From: Erpobdella octoculata | Taxonomy: Eukaryota; Annelida; Clitellata; Hirudinida; Erpobdellidae | Length of the DNA stretch: 64,000 nt | Assembly: GCA_963978895.1 (NCBI GenBank) | Contig: OZ022244.1 | Span: 28,722,344-28,786,343 of the forward strand | Direction of reading: 5' to 3' | Shown: piece after piece, positions 39,571 through 55,441 of the stretch | Layout of the letters: each line of letters opens with the position of its first letter | Position numbering within the stretch: the first letter of the stretch is position 1 | The notes under the pieces: generated by a model | The model's input: the letters and a program-made list of their open reading frames with translations, nothing else | Database searches by the model: none | Told to the model about the DNA's origin: nothing | Position numbers and translations under genes: made by a program

Positions 39571-41616
39571 ATATATAAAAATGAAATGTTTGTTTGTTTG
39601 TTTGTTTGTTTGTTCGGACATAAAATGTAAACGGCCGAACAGATTTAATTGAAATTTGGCACACTTATGTATCTTATTTAAGCGGTGGTTCCTGTAAAAT
39701 TTTAAATAAATTGGTTTTTCCGTTGATGTTTTATGGACAAAAAACGTTTTGGTCAGCGGTAGTAAGTTGGAGTAAATTTTTTTTCTACAAAATAAAATAA
39801 AATTAATTTATAGTTAAATTATACAAAATATTTTTAATTTTTTTTTCTTAAGTTTTAAAGGTTTTAAATATAAATATTAAATTAAATAAATATGTGTGTT
39901 GTTTAGTGCCGCCTATAGATATATATCTCTGCTATCGGTAAACTTTATATTTGATTTTAGCAACTTATTTTTTAAATCTAGATAACTTTGGATTTCAGGA
40001 CTAATCAATAAATTGCAGGTGGAATTTCTTCTATTTAGAGATATTTTGTGCTTCACAAAAAGAGTTCCAGACTTAACAAATTAAAATTAAATCAAATTAG
40101 AAATTCATTGTTCATATCTCCCATTCAAAAGTAAGTGGCAAAGCTTTGGTAATTTGTTTTTAGTTTTTAAAATCATGATTTACTGTGTATCTTTCAATTT
40201 GTTTCGTTTGTTGCATTGCACGTGTTTAATTATGTTATATTATTATTAATTATTATAAGATTATCATTATGCTCTAACATTTTGTGTTTTACAAAACGGA
40301 GTTGCAGATTGGAAAAATAAATTTAAATTCATTGTTCATATTTATCGTTCAAGGCTTCTGACTTCAATTGTTCCTCATCTAATATTGTTGAGCGACGAGC
40401 TTGCTATCAGCCTATCGGTAAATGAGAAATTTTTTTGGGCAGGTAAGTTTTTTTTTATGTGATGGCATTACAACCATTATTATTCACGAGTAGTTATGAC
40501 TAAAAGATTATGAATTAATTTATCGGTCTTATTTTATTTTTTACTTTTCAGAGGAAATTAGAAAATTACATTTTAAAGAAAATCTTACATGCAACACCAA
40601 TTTATTGTAAAAGTTTCACTGATATATGAGGTGCATGAAATTTGAAAGAAATGAAAGCAAGTGCAGTATTTTTGTGTTTCAACAAAATCATGAACAAAGT
40701 TCTCAAGCCAGCCTATCAATCTGCTGCTGTTTTGTTCAATTTATAATTGCATCATTTGCTAAATAAAAGTGGTACTCTTCGATTGTTCCAAATTGATGAT
40801 CTCAGAAAACTCTCAGAAAATTCAATAAGTTAATGCTTTGAAGGTTTTTAATATTATTATTACTTCATGTTTTATTTCAATCTGTGTTTTATATCACATT
40901 TTTCAAATCCACGGGTCAACATTTATTAACATGCCACATGTAGCGTTATATGCTTTCTGTAGACATGACACTTAAAAACTAAGAACAACTCAAAAACTAA
41001 GACTAGCGATTTTACGAAAAGCAGCTGTTGAACAGTGTGTGATAAATCTATTGTAAGCATTTATAATCTTACAAGTATTTAAAATAAATATAACCTGTTG
41101 AGATATATGAGCGGATTTTAACATTATTGAAGCCGTTAACTAATAAATTATTTTTTTTTTTCAGCTTCAGTCAATCATAATAAGCCTTTGCAGAAGATCA
41201 CACTTGCAGAGTGGAACCAATACATTAAAGAACACTAATTAAAATTGAGGAAGTTCAGACGTAACTAAACGAGCAAACCAAACAACAAAGTGTTAACGAG
41301 AGAACAGATCAATTTTGATGACTGTGCACAGCATTCCGCTACAGCCCATCTAAGCCACATTGGGAAGGCTCTAAAATTTAATGGAGGAACAGAAGAGCGA
41401 AAAGAAGAGCAAGCTGGAGCGGTAAAGCGTAAAAGCAACCGGGATCGGGAAAAGTAAAAGAGACCGGGGCCGGAAAAGCGACCGTGAGCAGAAATGCGAC
41501 CAGGAGTGAGAAAGCGACATGGAACGGGAAAGCAAGCGGTTAAGGAAACGGGAGCCAGAGAGAAAACGATAAAAATCCTTTAAAATCCCCGGGCAACGCC
41601 GGGTAACCCAGCTAGT
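39571..41616 (+). mobile_element. Helitron-like element, about 2.05 kb
   Basis: 5' TATATATAAAAATGAAATG with a (TTTG)n stretch, then CGGCCGAACAGATTTAATTG and AAATTTGGCACAC, the usual opening of this type of element. 3' end: diverged GGGAAAGCGACC array, CCCCGGGCAACGCCGGG hairpin, CAGCTAGT, then (TA)n. No Rep/helicase domain is seen, so it is non-autonomous. The interior (40030-41240) contains exon-like pieces; see the separate entry. Confidence 0.55.
40360..41238 (+). pseudogene. Possible captured gene fragment inside the Helitron-like element
   Basis: Three exon-like blocks: an open stretch ending GGGCAG|GTAAGT (donor at 40442) that reads SLSVNEKFFWA; a block after TTTACTTTTCAG (40552) reading EEIRKLHFKENL in the matching phase; and a block after a T-rich tract and CAG (41162-41165) reading NKPLQKITLAEWNQYIKEH before TAA (41236-41238). 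The first two blocks join in phase; the last does not join cleanly with any donor seen. No product was recognised. Splice-like signals occur by chance in AT-rich DNA, so confidence is low. Confidence 0.2.
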
Positions 41617-41786
41617 ATATATATATATATATATAAACATTTATTTATCATTCTTCAATACCAATGTTTTTCCTATTAAAAATCTTCAAGACATTGTCAA
41701 TCTAATTTATTGTTATAATTATCATTTTGCTGCTGCAATTGTTTAAACAAAAGAAAGTTACACAACTGCAAGTTTTTTTAAAGAAA

Positions 41787-43254
41787 ATGTCTTCAAACGT
41801 CGGTGACAACGACTGTCCCATTTGCCATGAAGCAATTTCAGACCTGTTCACTACTTTCCCGATTTTTGCAGTAAATGCATACAACTATGGTTTAAAAAAT
41901 CATCTCTATGTCCAATTTGCAGGACTTATGTTTCCGATAAAAAAAACCGTAAATCAACATGGAAAACAAAAACTCCTTGGTTAGCAGTTTTGTTTTCTTT
42001 GCTGTTCTACAGCTTCTCTCTTTACTACCATCTTTTAGAATCCGATTTAAAAATATTTATGATTGTTATGTCTTGTTTCGACTCAGTTTACTCATTGTTT
42101 TTATTTTTTGAACAAGACAAGATTAGACCTCGCGGATTCGTCTCATTTGAATTCATTTTAGTACAAAACCCTGATGCAATTTTCATATGTTTGCTACTAC
42201 ATATTGTTTTCTGCATGGTACTGAATATGACAGCAATTCATAAATTCAATCGTAAAGATATTTTTTACATTGTATTTTTTCAAACCTATTTGATTTGTCT
42301 TTTGTCGTGCAAATGTTATGATTTTCAGAGATGTTGCGAGTACTTATGGTCCGAGTACGAGTACGAGTACGAGTACTATGGTATCGAGTACGAGTACGAG
42401 TACGAGTACCATGGCATTAAGTTATCGAGTACGAGTACGAGTACGAGTACTGAGGTCTCGAGTACAAGTACGAGTACGAGTACAAGAAATGTTTAGCGAG
42501 TACTTTTTGAGTACTTTTTAAAGTCAACAAACTAATAGTTTATTCTACATCAAAAAACTATTACATTTCAGAAAAATTAGCGACGACAGTTTAGAGTCCA
42601 ACATCTTAGCCCTATGGGGTCTTAAAATTATTCCGCCGTGGCTGAACACAGTGAACACACGTTCTACTGGTGAACTTGAAGCTGGAATACTTAAGGCACA
42701 AAGTGCTGAGTGATACAGTTTGTCAAGGTCACTGGAATGATTCTGCCAAAACGTTAGTGCATCATCCCCATCACCAGTGATCATCATCTTAAGATATCTG
42801 GTCAACTGTGCATCGACATTAAGGGAGGTGTCATCTAACGTCGATGAATACTTGTGAAACAACTTTGACTTTTTGGCTGGTGGGGGTGACCCAGATGAAC
42901 GGTACGAGTACGAGTACCAAGTACAACATCTCTGTATACTAGAGTTCAGCAAGTATAAACGAAATATTATCCCAAACAACTGTTTAGCAAACAAGAAAAC
43001 TTTTTTTAGAGGTGTCACATATGCGAGTACGAGTACGAGTACTTAGTGAAATAACGAGTAGTCGTACTGAGTGGAATAACGAGTACGAGTACCAAGGTTC
43101 CGAGTACAAGTACGAGTACGAGTACCAAGGTTCCGAGTACAAGTACGAGTACGAGTACTTGAAAACGGCACTCGAGTTGTACTCGAGTACGAGTACGAGT
43201 ACCAAGTACTACATCTCTGATGATTTTGAAAGATATAGCATAGCTTTCGGTTAA
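41787..43254 (+). pseudogene. RING-finger multi-span membrane protein, frameshifted and split by a hAT element
   Basis: The frame opens with MSSNVGDNDCPICHEAISD (first RING cysteine pair). After a one-base frame shift near 41860 it continues with FCSKCIQLWFKK and LCPICRTYV, giving the second and last cysteine pairs of a C3HC4 RING, the E2-binding module of ubiquitin ligases. The Cys-x-His expected just before FCSKC is missing. Four hydrophobic segments follow (about 41975-42030, 42060-42110, 42175-42230, 42265-42320). A hAT element (42326-43219) interrupts the frame within its duplicated ATGATTTT; after it the same frame runs nine codons to TAA at 43252-43254. Probably a recently inactivated intronless gene. 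Specific RING family not recognised. Confidence 0.65.
42326..43219 (-). mobile_element. hAT element with transposase dimerisation fragment and perfect 8-bp target duplication
   Basis: Ends CAGAGATGTTGCGAGTAC and GTACTACATCTCTG are inverted repeats; ATGATTTT occurs on both sides (42318-42325, 43220-43227). Minus-strand 42545-42895 encodes the hAT C-terminal dimerisation domain: SIPASSSPVERVF, GGIILRPHRAKM, SLIFLKCN. The usual VERVFS..G is expanded by three residues (VERVFTVFSHGG). The N-terminal catalytic part is gone, so it cannot move alone. GAGTAC arrays fill both subterminal regions, and an internal end-like CAACATCTCTG at 42925-42935 suggests a rearranged or nested copy. Confidence 0.9.
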
Positions 43255-44033
43255 CGTTAAGGATCAAATTTCAAATTTAAAATTGGTATGTAGGCCTAAT
43301 TATGACCTCGGTAAACTCATTTGCAGGCCCGTAGCTAGCTAGCTACAGCCCCACACTAAAAATTTAAGCCCCCACACTTAAATTTTTTGCAGGTTTTTTC
43401 ACTTTATTTACATCTAAGCCAGCCAAGTGGTGATGAAGTTACTATCCGTAATTTAAATTTAAATATAAATGTATTAAATAAAATTAAATATAAATAAATA
43501 AAGATAAATTTAAATATAAATATACAGTTAATAATAATAATTTTCATGCCTGTAGCCACAACGTTTTAGTTAACTTTTAAGGATTTTGGATCTAGTCCCG
43601 TTACCAAGAATGCAATAAAATAAAATCGGATTCAAATAATTGTCTTGACAATGATCAAACCACATTATAATTAAATGCACTTTTTAGTTCAGTTTCTCAT
43701 TTCAAGCTACTACACATCCATTTATGTTTTACACATGAAAATTGTCATCAGTTTCATAATCAGTGCTTGAACTTAGTAGAGACTTAGACTTACAATACTA
43801 TAATAACTTCAACCCTACATTTTTAGAACAGAGAAAGAAGCTAATTCAGCTTAGCTGAGAAACTTTGGCTTTTGATTTTTGAATGACTCTCAATAATTCA
43901 AACTATTTCCATAATTTAGTATTTTTTAGTGCTACTCTGACAGCGCAATACTATTAACCCCAATATTGCTGAACTGATTAATTCGAAGAAACAATTTAAA
44001 ACTTAATGTCAAACCACACAATTTTTATGAAAA

Positions 44034-44913
44034 TACTAGCGGGGGCACCCGGCGTTGCCCGGGGTTTTTAGAAGTTTTTCTAATGTTTGTCTCTCTCGCT
44101 CCCGTTTACTTCTCCACTTTCCCGTTTCCGTCGCGTTCCCGGTCGCTTTTCCGCTCCCGGTCGCTTTCCCGCTCCTGGTCGCTTTCCCGCTCTCGGTCGT
44201 TTTCCAGCTCCCGGTCGCTTTCCCGCTCCCGGTTGCTTTCCCGTTCTCGGTCGCTTTACCTTTCCCGCTCTATCTTTCGCTCTCAGTTGGCTTCCCGTTC
44301 CCGTTTTTGCTCATTTATGTATGTATATGTATGTGTATATATATATATATATGTATATAGTTCCCGCTCACTCACCCACTCCGCTCATTTTGTGACGGAT
44401 TTCAATTTTTTTCACAAAGAAATCACATTATTTGGAAAGCTAAAATTTCAATTTTTTTTCACAAAGAAATTACATTATTTGGAAAGCTAAAAAAATAACT
44501 TGTTAGTGTTCATTCAATACGTGTAATGTCCAATGGATGAATTGATCGCTCTCGTTTGTATATGTATATACACTAGGTAAATTTAAAATCAATCCAGGAA
44601 TTTGAAATCATAAGCCCGTACCCGAACCAGGTTTTTAGAAAACTACAAACCCGAAAACCTGAGTTTCATAAACCCGAACCCGAAAACTCGAGTTTTACAA
44701 ACCCGAACCCGAACACTCTAGTTTCACAAACCCGAACCCGAAAACTCTAGTTTCACAAACCCGAACCCGAATTTTTTCACTATATTTGATTCCCCTTGAC
44801 TCTCAAGGTTGTGTGAAATTTTCATTACGATCGGATGAATGGCGTAGCAATGCATAAAGAACATACATACGTACATACATACATACATACAAACATTTAT
44901 TTTTATATATATA
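44034..44913 (-). mobile_element. Helitron-like element with internal insertion
   Basis: The 3' end lies at the left (ACTAGCGGGGGCACCCGGCG on +, hairpin CCCGGCGTTGCCCGGGG), then the 18-bp array, (TA)n, and GAGCGGAGTGGG. The 5' conserved stretch (44780-44900) ends at AAATAAATGTTTGT next to (TA)n. Between them, 44590-44770 is a tandem of AAACCCGAACCCGAAAACTC units not seen in other copies. Confidence 0.58.
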
Positions 44914-45120
44914 CTAGCGGGGTTACCCGGCGTTGCTCGGGGTTTTCAGAGGTTTTTTATCATTTTTCTCTTTTGCTCCCGTTTCCTTCCTCGCTTGCTC
45001 TCCTGTTTCCGTTCCCGCTCGCGCTCATTTTTTCTTTTCCACTCTTTCATAACTTATTTTAGCCCATAGAACGTAAAATAGATTTGCTAAAAGTTGCTTG
45101 AAGCCTTCAAACGTTGTTAC
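44914..45120 (-). mobile_element. Helitron-like 3' part, second adjacent copy
   Basis: CTAGCGGGGTTACCCGGCGT starts immediately after the 5' end of the preceding copy, giving a head-to-tail pair. A reduced array follows, then AACGTAAAATAGATTTGCTA, shared with 4845-4865. Confidence 0.55.
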
Positions 45121-45162
45121 GTAAACTAGATTTGAATTTTATTACGCAATTACCTTCGACGG

Positions 45163-45206
45163 TCCATGGACTCCTAAATAAAAGCTTTTATTTAGGAGTC
45201 CATGGA
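45163..45206. repeat. 44-bp perfect palindrome
   Basis: TCCATGGACTCCTAAATAAA.. mirrored around AAGCTT with no spacer; 22-bp arms match exactly. Located downstream of inhibitor gene B; could form a cruciform or a stable RNA hairpin, possibly ending the gene B transcript. Confidence 0.9.
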
Positions 45207-45669
45207 TCTTAAGTCTTTAGAACACCTGGTGTAAAGGAAACTATGATAAAAAAAAAAAAAAAAAAAGTTTATGGATGGTCGTACTTTTGGCCTGGAAAGT
45301 TCAGAAGGGGAAAAAGTTAAGAAGGCTCAGGGGGCCAAAAAACCTTCCGGGCCAAAATTTTTAGAGATAATTTCAAAATACTATAAAAATGATAAAATAC
45401 AGAAAAGTTGCAGGCGAATTGTAAAACAATTGTAACCAAATAAATGGAAAATTCTCCAAAAAAGCTTACTACATAGGGCGATCAAATCACCCTAAAAAGA
45501 AATATACAGTAAACACAGTAATAATTAAAAAACCTCTACTGAACAACATCAAACCTGCAGAAAAGTCTGCCCTGATCTACTAAACCACATTGAATATTCT
45601 ATACGGATTAACAAGTGTCTCATCCTAACGCGTCTTTCAAGTTAGAACCCTTTACACTTTTTTCCCAAA

Positions 45670-50264
<4,595 letters not shown>

Positions 50265-50812
50265 TTTGTTTTAAATTTCAAACTAAAATTTAAATTACAA
50301 AATATTTATTGATAGTCAAAATTATTAATGAAATGTTTGATCTGCTTTTGTTCTTAGAAATAACTGCGAGACAGCTGAGTTGCCTGTCTCAATCAGGCCC
50401 TGATTCACCTGCTGGCGACTTTGTTTTTCGGCACACAGTTATTGAAAATATGGAAAATTATAAAAAAAAATATTTTAATCCTTGAGTGCTGTAATTGGCT
50501 TCATGTAAGACATTCGTGTTTTATTTATGGAAAATAATCAAATTGCATTTAGTTTTTTTAAACATTTCTTTTTTGAGCATAACAATCAAACTATCTTTGA
50601 ATAAAATAATCTCATGAATTTTAGTTAATATAATATTTGTGCCACATGACTGTGGTAAGACAGCAATTTGTTAAAATAAAAAATAAGCAGTCATCTTTAT
50701 TAAATTGTGTTTCGCAGTCTCACGAATAGCAGAACGACAGCAGATCATATTTGTGTAATAAATTTATATTTACTCGGGTGTTTTGGGATCGTCTTGTTAT
50801 ATAAAGACTTAC

Positions 50813-50925
50813 CTGAGTAATCAATAAAACCTTAATTAAAATAATTCAAGTTTAAGAAGAATCTGGTGAACAAACAAATACGAGTAAGTACGATACGATC
50901 TAGAGCGGCAAGATCAAGGCTGACA
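50813..50925 (-). other. Non-coding first exon of inhibitor gene B
   Basis: Inferred 5' UTR exon: it begins about 30 bp after the TATA box and ends TTACTCAG|GTAAGT, a strong splice donor at 50812-50811. The acceptor AATTTTAG at 50290-50283 opens the coding exon 18 nt before the ATG. Seen: the splice and TATA signals. Inferred: transcription start near 50922. Confidence 0.55.
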
Positions 50926-50944
50926 GAACAGTGAAACGTACGGG

Positions 50945-50954
50945 TTATTTATAG
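50945..50954 (-). promoter_or_regulatory. TATA box of inhibitor gene B
   Basis: CTATAAATAA on the minus strand, a near-ideal TATA box, about 30 bp upstream of a TCTGTCAG initiator-like sequence and about 690 bp upstream of the ATG. Confidence 0.6.
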
Positions 50955-51461
50955 ATTCCCATAGAGCCAACCTGATGATTCATTCGCCTAATGCTTCTAT
51001 TCACTTTACTTTCAACGTTGGCGCAGCAGATATTTGGGGGGCCTGCGGCCACAACTCCTCCTATCTGGTACTTTTTCCAGCAACATGGCAAAGTCTGAAT
51101 GTAAAATAGCGGTGAAACGATTATATTGGTTAGACACAGTACTTCATATAGCCAAAATCAATTAAAACGTTTCCAGCAAACTGTACATATCTGAATTGCA
51201 GACATATGCTTAGATGTTACTATTTAAAAAATTGCTTTTATTGATTTGTTGCTCTCAAGTGGTGCAGGAATGCCAGTTTTAATCAAATCTTGAGCCCACT
51301 AGATTTGCTGCCACATAACTTTCTCCTCCTTACGTACGATGCTATCCTTTCTTTGAAGTTTTGTTTTCAGTTTAAGATGAATGAAAATTATAGTGTAAAT
51401 ATTTTCTTACAGAAAATAAATAAATAATTACATTAACATCGTGGAATAAAGTTTCTCTTCT

Positions 51462-51607
<146 letters not shown>

Positions 51608-51939
51608 ATTTTTTTCTCTTAGTCTCTCCCCCCATCCCAATTTCTGTCATTATTTTTTTTATTGATTTTATTATTTTCTACTATTTTCCGCCATCATTGA
51701 TTTAAACATGCCAATCTTTAAACACCTGTTTCCGCTTCGCTTTGACAAGACAGCTTTTATGATCACCATTTTTCAAAATAGATTTAATCTAATCATTTAC
51801 GGTACAACACAGTATTTCTTAAAACTGTGTGATCTCATATGCACTGCGTTCCTGACTCGGCTGAGATGTATTTCACAACTTTTACCTTTGCCGTGACCTA
51901 AAAATTTTGATAAATTTTATTTTTGAAACAAAGTATTAA

Positions 51940-52320
51940 GTATTTTTACCAATGCTTTTATTAACTCGTCGCCTCTGTTTCTCTGTCGGTCTGTTTGTTT
52001 CTCTGTCTGTCTGTTTGTTTCTCTGTCTGTTTCAAATCTTGCAATCAATTTTTGAGTCACTTCCTGATTATAGATTTTTTTCAAATTTTGCATACATGCT
52101 CAAAATAGAAGACAATGCAATATTCAATTATTAGTTTTACAATAAGTCAATTAATTTAGTTAATTTTAATTAATTTCGATAATTCGATATAATTAAGATA
52201 TTTCGACTTTAATATAAAATAAAAGAGTAATATAAGAAAAAATTGGTTGCAAAATTTGTGTTTTAATTACATATAAGAGCATTGGTTTTAAAAATTCGTT
52301 TTTAATTTACTTGTTATTAG
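51940..52320 (+). repeat. Interspersed repeat, inverted partner of 46135-46520
   Basis: Carries (TCTGTTTCTCTGTCTGTCTGTT)-type repeats, CAATCAATTTTTGAGTCACT, AATAGAAGACAATGCAATAT and AAATTTGTGTTTTAATTACA, all mirrored in gene B intron 4. The two are about 5.5 kb apart in opposite orientation. Confidence 0.8.
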
Positions 52321-52802
52321 AAGTGCTTTATATCTGTGAGTATTTCTAGGTTTTTGTGAAATTTGAAGATAGGCTTGTTTCTTTTGTGTTTATAGTTATC
52401 AGTAAAACACTTTTTTAAATAATTTAGTAAATGTTAATATTTATAGACCTTACAAAGCTCAGTAGTGCTGGGTTTTTACATACCCCATAAAGAGACGATT
52501 ATACCCGCTGATTTCCGATAACATAGTCTACTAGGAGTTCAATCGTCAACCTTTTGCATTCAAGAGTCTCTGATGATATTTGATGATGCTGGAGAACTGG
52601 CTGTCGGTAGATACTTGTCGATGTAGCGGTTTCAAAATGTTGTTTAGAGGAAAAAAAGCTTTACAAAAGCTGAAAAACTGTCTATTTTAAAGATTTTATT
52701 TATTTTGAAAATGTCATTAAATCTAGATGATCATCTAATCTTTCACATTGGAATCTTCCTGCTTGAATGCTTCTTCTTGCTCTTTTTTCATAATTATTAA
52801 TA

Positions 52803-52990
52803 ACTAGCACTGTTACCCGGCATTGCTCGGGGTTTTTATAAGTTTTTCTATCGTCTTTTTCGTCCCCGTTTTCTTCCCGATCGCTTTAACCGATTCCCGC
52901 TCGCTCTCCCGTTTCTGCTCGCTCTTCAGTTTCCGTTCGTTCTCCCGTTTCCGCTCGCGTTCATTTTCTTTCTTCCACTTTCTAACTTCT
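52803..52990 (-). mobile_element. Helitron-like element, 3' part
   Basis: Starts on + with ACTAGCACTGTTACCCGGCA and CATTGCTCGGGG, a decayed hairpin, followed by a short diverged CCCGTTTCCGCTCG array and the shared AAAACTTAAAATAGATTAGC. Confidence 0.5.
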
Positions 52991-53123
52991 TTTAGTCAAT
53001 AAAACTTAAAATAGATTAGCTAAAAGTTGCTTAATATATATAATACAGTAAAACAAATAAAAATAACTGAATATTAACTTTAAGCTTTCTTTTACTTATT
53101 CAAAAATCTAAAAGAAATAGTAT

Positions 53124-53355
53124 CAGGGACGTCATTTCAGCAAAACCATGATAGCAACACTTTGTAATGGCCACACACATTCCTAGAAATTTTACATAAA
53201 GTTTTCTCAAAAAAACCCGATGACCGTGAATGGGGAGTCGGAAGTACTTTTACCCCAAAAATTTCCCATATGGGACCTCACATCTATGTTATGGGGGACT
53301 CGTTTCTATTTTTTTGGAGACTCACTTCAAGCTGCCCCCTGAAATGACTTCCCTG
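53124..53355. mobile_element. hAT MITE, 232 bp
   Basis: Ends CAGGGACGTCATTTCAG and CTGAAATGACTTCCCTG are inverted repeats; flanking octamers AATAGTAT and AATAGCAT match 7 of 8. It sits just downstream of gene C and belongs to a different TIR class from the CAGTGGCGTAG and CAGAGATG copies. Confidence 0.82.
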
Positions 53356-53527
53356 AATAGCATTCATTATTACATGTCAAAAATTACTTTGAACATCAAA
53401 AACTAATATGAAATATTTTGAGGTGATTAATCGTCATAAAAAAGTTCAAATATTAAATAAAATAAATATTATTGTTTTCGGATTATTAAAATAGATTTTT
53501 GAAGCCATTCACACTTGAACCAGATCA

Positions 53528-55409
53528 TCAATATTCCACAACGTATGTTGGTGGTCCTACGATTGTATCGTTTTCATTGGCCGTCATCAAAATGTGGGAT
53601 GTGCGATTTTCAAAATTCGACCAAATTCGCTCTTCGTTCTTGAGCACTAAGATCTGTAATAATAAAAAAATAATTCGATGGTTTCTTGTTTAAATTTTTT
53701 CTTATTTTTAAATTTATTTTAATATTATTTAAGATCGATTTACGGAAATCTTAATAAACATTAAGAAGTCGCGACCAGTTGCTAAAAAATTTATGTTAAG
53801 TGAATTTAAACAAAATAAAGATATTAGCAAGCCAGCACAATTTTATCATTTTACCTTCAACTTTGGTATTTGCTCTTCAATTTCTGCCACAACGCTAGTA
53901 TAATTCTAAAACAATTATTTTTTTAAAGGATTATCATAGTTATAGTAAATAACAAGTAATAATATTATGATTATAAAATAATAAGGTTATATGCAATAAT
54001 TAATGCTTTTTGAGAGATATTTTTAAAAAGTTTTCTACTCACCCTTCCAACTGGGTCAGTTGAGAATGACAAATCCGGTTCTGAAATTAACATGCCGTTA
54101 CTCACCCAATTTAAGATTAAATTAAACTCCATACTGTTTATAAATATTCATAACAAAATCTTCATAACATGAAAAAAAATAATACTTTTCAAAAAGACAT
54201 AATCGAACGAAAGTAAAACAAAAAAAAGATCGGTAACAATTTCTCTACTAAGAAATGTTTAATACCAGCTCCGAAGAAGTTTGGTGCTTCTGTCAAGTTA
54301 TCGTTTTCATCGACCACCAGTTTGATCTTGTTGAAATACAACTCTTCCAGAATGATGCCGGCGTCTTGAGGAAATATTCTAAACTGTGTTGATGACAAAG
54401 AAAGGTTTTAGCGGTATTGGGAGGGGTGAGGGAAGGGGTTAAAGGAGCAGTTAAAAATGTTAGTATCGCTTGTTTTGGTTTGATGGAATCATTGATCCTT
54501 CTCAGGCGAATTCAAAACTGAACTCAATGTTTTAAACAATAATTCACAATTCAAACTTGAAATTGGTTAATAATTATTTAGCACAAACAAATCATAAAGT
54601 GAATTTCAATTACTTCGACATGAGGCATTTCCCGAGTAAGATTTCCTTGAACTTCTGATCTGAGCTAGTAAGAGAAATCATAACTTATTAGAGCTTCGTT
54701 CATAATTTGTTTAATAAGTTGATAAAAATTTGTAATAAAGAGTTTTTAATACTGAATTTGAAATAACTAAAAAAGTACATTAGAAGTTAGGACATATTTT
54801 GAGGTCAAGTGTTTCTTCAGATTTCTAGCTAAGCGGGGGGTTGGTTCAAAATCGATTGCTAGGTGCGACCTAAACGGAAAACAGACGTCAGACACCAGAC
54901 AACAAACAAATCAAGTCAAGCTTATTAAAACTTTCGTTCACGTTTAATGCAGATCTCTTTTTTAAAAACATTTTTTTTTAAATTTATAATGTAATCATTT
55001 AAATATTTATGTTTAGTTTGTGGTTTAACTAAACATAAAAATAAACTTATAGCCTAACATGCGTTTTATCATTCTACACAAATCAGGCAATCGAGCAAAT
55101 TTTCACGTAGTCGTAAACCATTATATGCAAGTCAGTTATTGGTAGTCAATGTTCAACAGAAAAATTAATTGAGATTGTTCAAGAATTGAAATAAAAAATC
55201 TAGAAAAAACAACTATAGTTACAATTATATCCATTGTTTTTTTAGACGCCATGATTTTCGAAGTAAATTTTAAATTTATGGGGGGAGTGAACGATACTGC
55301 TAAAACATTTTCATTGAGATTTTCGCCATTTCAAAAAAAAACAAATCAAATTTTGAATTGTAGGTGTTTGGTTATACAAAAGAAGAGAGAGGAAAAAAAG
55401 CAAAGAGAG

Positions 55410-55441
<32 letters not shown>

